The translations under genes and the position numbers were made by a program. A stretch of DNA of 64,000 nucleotides from Beroe forskalii (taxonomy: Eukaryota; Ctenophora; Nuda; Beroida; Beroidae), in contig WFMF01000008.1 in assembly GCA_011033025.1 (NCBI GenBank), forward strand, positions 811,001 through 875,000. The letters are read 5' to 3'. Position 1 is the first letter of the stretch. Every line of letters begins with the position of its first letter. This document shows positions 61,009 through 64,000 of this stretch, piece by piece. The notes beneath the pieces are model-generated. The model was not told the DNA's origin, did no database searches, and was given only the letters and a program-made list of their open reading frames with translations.

Positions 61009-61022
61009 TCTGTCAAGATATC

Positions 61023-61156
61023 ACAAAACCGTTGGACGGTTGGTCTAGTAACCCCCGCGGGGTTTGGATGTGACAACGGAACCTGAAAAGGTCCAAAATG
61101 GACTAACCACATCCAAACCAGCGGGGGGTTACTAGACCAACCGTCCAACGGTTTTG
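61023..61156. repeat. MITE-like hairpin, copy 1
   Basis: Arms of about 46 bp (AAAACCGTTGGACGGTTGGT ... GGTTTGGATGTG and their complement) around a ~35-nt loop. Confidence 0.75.
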
Positions 61157-61580
61157 GTGGTGTATAATAATAATAATAATAGGCGATGTCAGACCTCTAT
61201 CCTTAGATGTATTTTTTGCCTGAGGGGAGAGGGCTTTGTCAGAGCCAAAGGTCTGCCCAGTGGTTGTCTGTGTTGTTGTTTGATGTATTTTGCTATTTTT
61301 TGAGATTCATTGTATTATATGGGTGTATCATAACTGTATCATAAGAGTGCAAATAAATGTACATATTCTTTGATATTTTTTGAGTTTCAGTGTATTATAA
61401 GGGTGTATAATAACTGTATCATAAGTGTGTAAATAATTGTAAATATTCTTTGCATCACCTCTACTTCAGGAAGCCTGCCACTCCTGTGTGTTCCCAGGGT
61501 CGCAAGACCTCGTGCACATAGGAGTATAATCCCCCAGGTGCGGACTTGCCCGCACCTGAGATGACTAGTTCATTTCCACC

Positions 61581-61610
<30 letters not shown>
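61157..61610 (+). repeat. Segment bounded by (TAA)n tracts, LINE-3'-end-like
   Basis: TATAATAATAATAATAATAG at 61164 and a longer ATAATAATAATAATAATAA run at 61580-61608, with a hairpin CAGGTGCGGACTTGCCCGCACCTG at 61534 shortly before the second. Could be one or two truncated LINE tails; no RT sequence. Confidence 0.4.
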
Positions 61611-61611
<1 letters not shown>

Positions 61612-62239
61612 GAGCTGATAATTCGGGACCCAATTTATAAAGCCGAGATCTCAAGAACGGGAAATGGTAGAGCCATGATCGAGGTCAGGTTTTGTTGATC
61701 TAAGATAGGAAAGTGTTATAGGCTATAAGAGAAGTTCTGGTGACGTCATTTTCACGTCATTATGACGTCATCAACTTAGCGAAATTTTATTGCTTTTTAG
61801 CGAAAATAGGCTAATTTCAGAGCGCATTTTTCACCAAGAAGGAAAGGAGATAGCGGTCTGATTTTTTCGGAACAATTTTTAGCAAATTTAAAGAGCTTTC
61901 AGAAAATCATATGGATCATTGGGCTATCTCGATTTTTCATCGAGATATACGCGATTTTCTAAGGTACGGTGAAAATCAATTTCAAAATTTTAGGAGAAAA
62001 ACTTAAACGAGTGATATGTCAAGCGAACTGCAGCATATCTTGAGATGAGACCGGTCAAAGTATGTTGTACTAAGGCGGAATTGTCTTATAGGCTATATGG
62101 GGAAGTTGGTTTGAGCTTATTTGTGTGCTGTGATGACGTCATCAAAATCGCGTAAAACCACTAAAATAGCGTATTTTGTAATAGAACGCTATTTTGCGCT
62201 ACTTTTACATCTCCAACTCATAGAGTTTTCATCGGATTA

Positions 62240-62485
62240 TGGGTCCGAATAACGGGGGTCCGAATAACGGGGTTCCGAATAACGGGGTCCGAATATCGGG
62301 GGTCCGAAATAACGGGGGTCCGAATAACGGGGGTCCGAATAACGGGGGTCCGAATAACAGGGGTCCGAATAATGGGGGTCCGAATAACGGGGGTCCGAAT
62401 AATGGGGGGTCCGAATAACGGGGTTCCAAATAACCGGGGTCCGAATAACGGGGGTCCAAATAACGGGGGTCCGAATAACGGGGAA
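62240..62485 (+). repeat. 15-bp minisatellite (GGGGGTCCGAATAAC)n, array 2
   Basis: About 16 units. Confidence 0.93.
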
Positions 62486-63008
62486 ATATACGATGGACTA
62501 GTGAAGCACGTGAGTTCACGCGGACGTTTTGTAGAAATTAGGGATTTGAAGAAATTGATATTTACGCAGGATTTTCGACTTGATTATGTTGAAATGAGTT
62601 TAAATACGACTAATGCACATGAAATCAGATCTGGTTGCCATATTTATGCACGTGATTACACACAGACGTTTTGTAGAAATTAGGGATTTGAAGAAATTGA
62701 TATTTACACGGGATTTTCGACTTGGTTACGTTGAAATGAGTTCAAATACGACTAATGCACGTGAAATTAGATCTAGTTGCTATATTCCAGCACGTGAGTT
62801 CACGTGGACGATTTGTAGAAATTAAGAAATATATCAATTCTAGTAATTCCAAGTTAGAATAACGTAGTTTTGGACTTCGTCAGGGTGAGTTATGTGGGTT
62901 AGACTTGCGTGGGCTAGTAACGTGGGTTCGGACTACGTGAGGGCAAGTTACGTGGGTCCAAACTGCCTTTGGGCAAGTAACATGGGTTCAAACTACATAC
63001 ATCTGTCA

Positions 63009-63163
63009 AGATATCGTCACCAAAACCGTTGGACGGTTGGTCAAGTAACCCCCCGCGGGTTTGGATGTGACAACGGAACCTGAAAAGAGACAAAATGGGC
63101 TGATCACATCCAAACCAGCGGGGGGTTACTTGACCAACCGTCCAACGGTTTTGGTGACGTATC
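63009..63163. repeat. MITE-like hairpin, copy 2
   Basis: Arms GATATCGTCACCAAAACCG ... and CGGTTTTGGTGACGTATC at the ends; longer intact arms than copy 1. Confidence 0.78.
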
Positions 63164-63165
63164 TA

Positions 63166-64000
63166 ATGAGCTAAATGAGGTAATGGGAATTGGGAAAGCG
63201 CCGGGTTGAGGAAATTAAAAGGGTAAAGGAATGTGGATTCAATAGTGAGAAATGAATGTGAAATGGCAAATCTCCCGCTCTCTCGTAGTTGCTAAATGGA
63301 CTAAATGTCAGAGACTGCAGGGTTGAAACTTTCCCATGTACATGGCAATAAGGCAGGATATTTTCCACCGTTCTTCAGTTACTGGTACGAGCGAAGTAAA
63401 CATATTTTTATACATAAATTAGTGTAAAAGAATTAGGATACCTTCTAAAGACTCTTATATACAGAAGCCATACACTAAATCATCAACTTGGAAATGCTTC
63501 ACTCCCGTACAACGTGCTAAGAATGGCGGTACACCGTCATCACTTCACCATTCTAATGTATGCTAATGACGTCATTATAAGTCCTATGTTAGCATCAGGA
63601 TAGGTGTAGTTCGGGAACTGTAGGTCGCCAAACAACACAGCCTACTGTTTAAAGCGGCATATTTTATAACTTTATAACCACGGTTGCTATGCAACTTACT
63701 CAATATATAACATTTCTAAATTTAGATATGCAGAATGTAGATTATGAATTAAATTCAAATCTTAGTATGAGACTATGGGATTAAGTCATAGCGAAACTTA
63801 TTCAATTATTATGGTATTCGATAGATGACAACTGGCATCGCAATCACCTTTATCATTAGGCGCAAACGTAGTTAAATTCATTTGATATTCTAATGATTTC
63901 TTTAAAATAATTCTATTCAAACTATCTCACTATTTTAATGTAATTGTCGAGGGCACTGCAAGGCCCAAGGCATGCAAACTTCTGTGGAATACCTTCTGTG
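63166..64000. other. Unassigned right end
   Basis: No exon of the P4-ATPase or any other gene recognised; ordinary AT-rich sequence. Confidence 0.45.

Larger units (their letters stand above)
59395..61160. repeat. Composite repeat, copy 1
   Basis: Order: ~640-bp unique-looking block (AAGAACGGGAAATGGTAGAG ... TTTTCATCGGATTATG), three ~155-bp units with CGGACGTTTTGTAGAAATTA (60230-60620), the 15-bp array, then the 130-bp hairpin. The same parts recur at 61640-63160. Confidence 0.8.
61640..63165. repeat. Composite repeat, copy 2
   Basis: Same first block as copy 1 (offset about 2.2 kb), but the order of the satellites differs: the 15-bp array (62240-62485) comes first, then two ~155-bp units (62485-62830), a short stretch, and the hairpin. 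Confidence 0.8.

Noticed and set aside
60606-61148. FGPPLFGPP-type 180-codon frame
   Set aside because: Translation of the 15-bp satellite; no start context or domain.

Overview
This window is nuclear DNA of an animal, most likely an aquatic invertebrate. The signs are small exons split by GT-AG introns, metazoan families (LIM, CAP/GAPR-1, P4-ATPase, long coiled coil), I/Jockey-type and Ty3/gypsy retroelements, and a large load of minisatellites and foldback elements. I cannot place it to phylum from sequence alone. It is AT-rich, gene-poor and repeat-rich, with no sign of a bacterial or viral chromosome.

Layout. 1-1524 (-): open-ended ORF with a PHD finger, a coiled-coil-like linker and an AlkB-type Fe(II)/2OG dioxygenase domain, probably part of a mobile element. 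2917-5420 (-): broken Ty3/gypsy gag-protease-RT fragment. 5596-11441: a hAT-like non-autonomous transposon holding an inverted copy of itself (8037-10863) with a perfect 8-bp target-site duplication. 12.9-15.1 kb: two minisatellites (45 bp, 56 bp) back to back. 16.1-16.6 kb (-): a disrupted DOPA 4,5-dioxygenase-like exon. 17.5-20.1 kb (-): six exons of a coiled-coil gene. 21.4 and 24.1 kb: two copies of a repeat with a hammerhead-ribozyme-like core. 24.6-32.84 kb (+): nearly full-length I/Jockey-like LINE ending in (TAA)n, ORF2 broken by frameshifts. 33.6-43.8 kb (+): a seven-exon gene joining two LIM domains to a CAP (GAPR-1-like) domain. 43.8-51.2 kb: intergenic, with foldback elements, one of them a row of three hairpins with nearly identical loops. 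51.2-59.0 kb (-): the last three recognised exons of a P4-ATPase (phospholipid flippase). 59.0-63.2 kb: a twice-repeated composite of satellites and MITE-like hairpins; the rest holds nothing I can identify.

The host genes (coiled-coil protein, LIM-CAP protein, flippase) do not form a functional cluster. What links them is structural: several tandem repeats begin exactly at or beside exon-intron borders, and two consecutive CAP-domain exons have lost the GT of their splice donors at such repeats. The most interesting items are the PHD-AlkB ORF, the LIM-CAP fusion with its non-GT donors, the self-nested hAT element with an internal satellite and a tRNA-like sequence, and the hammerhead-like repeat family. 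All similarity calls come from reading motifs, not from searches.
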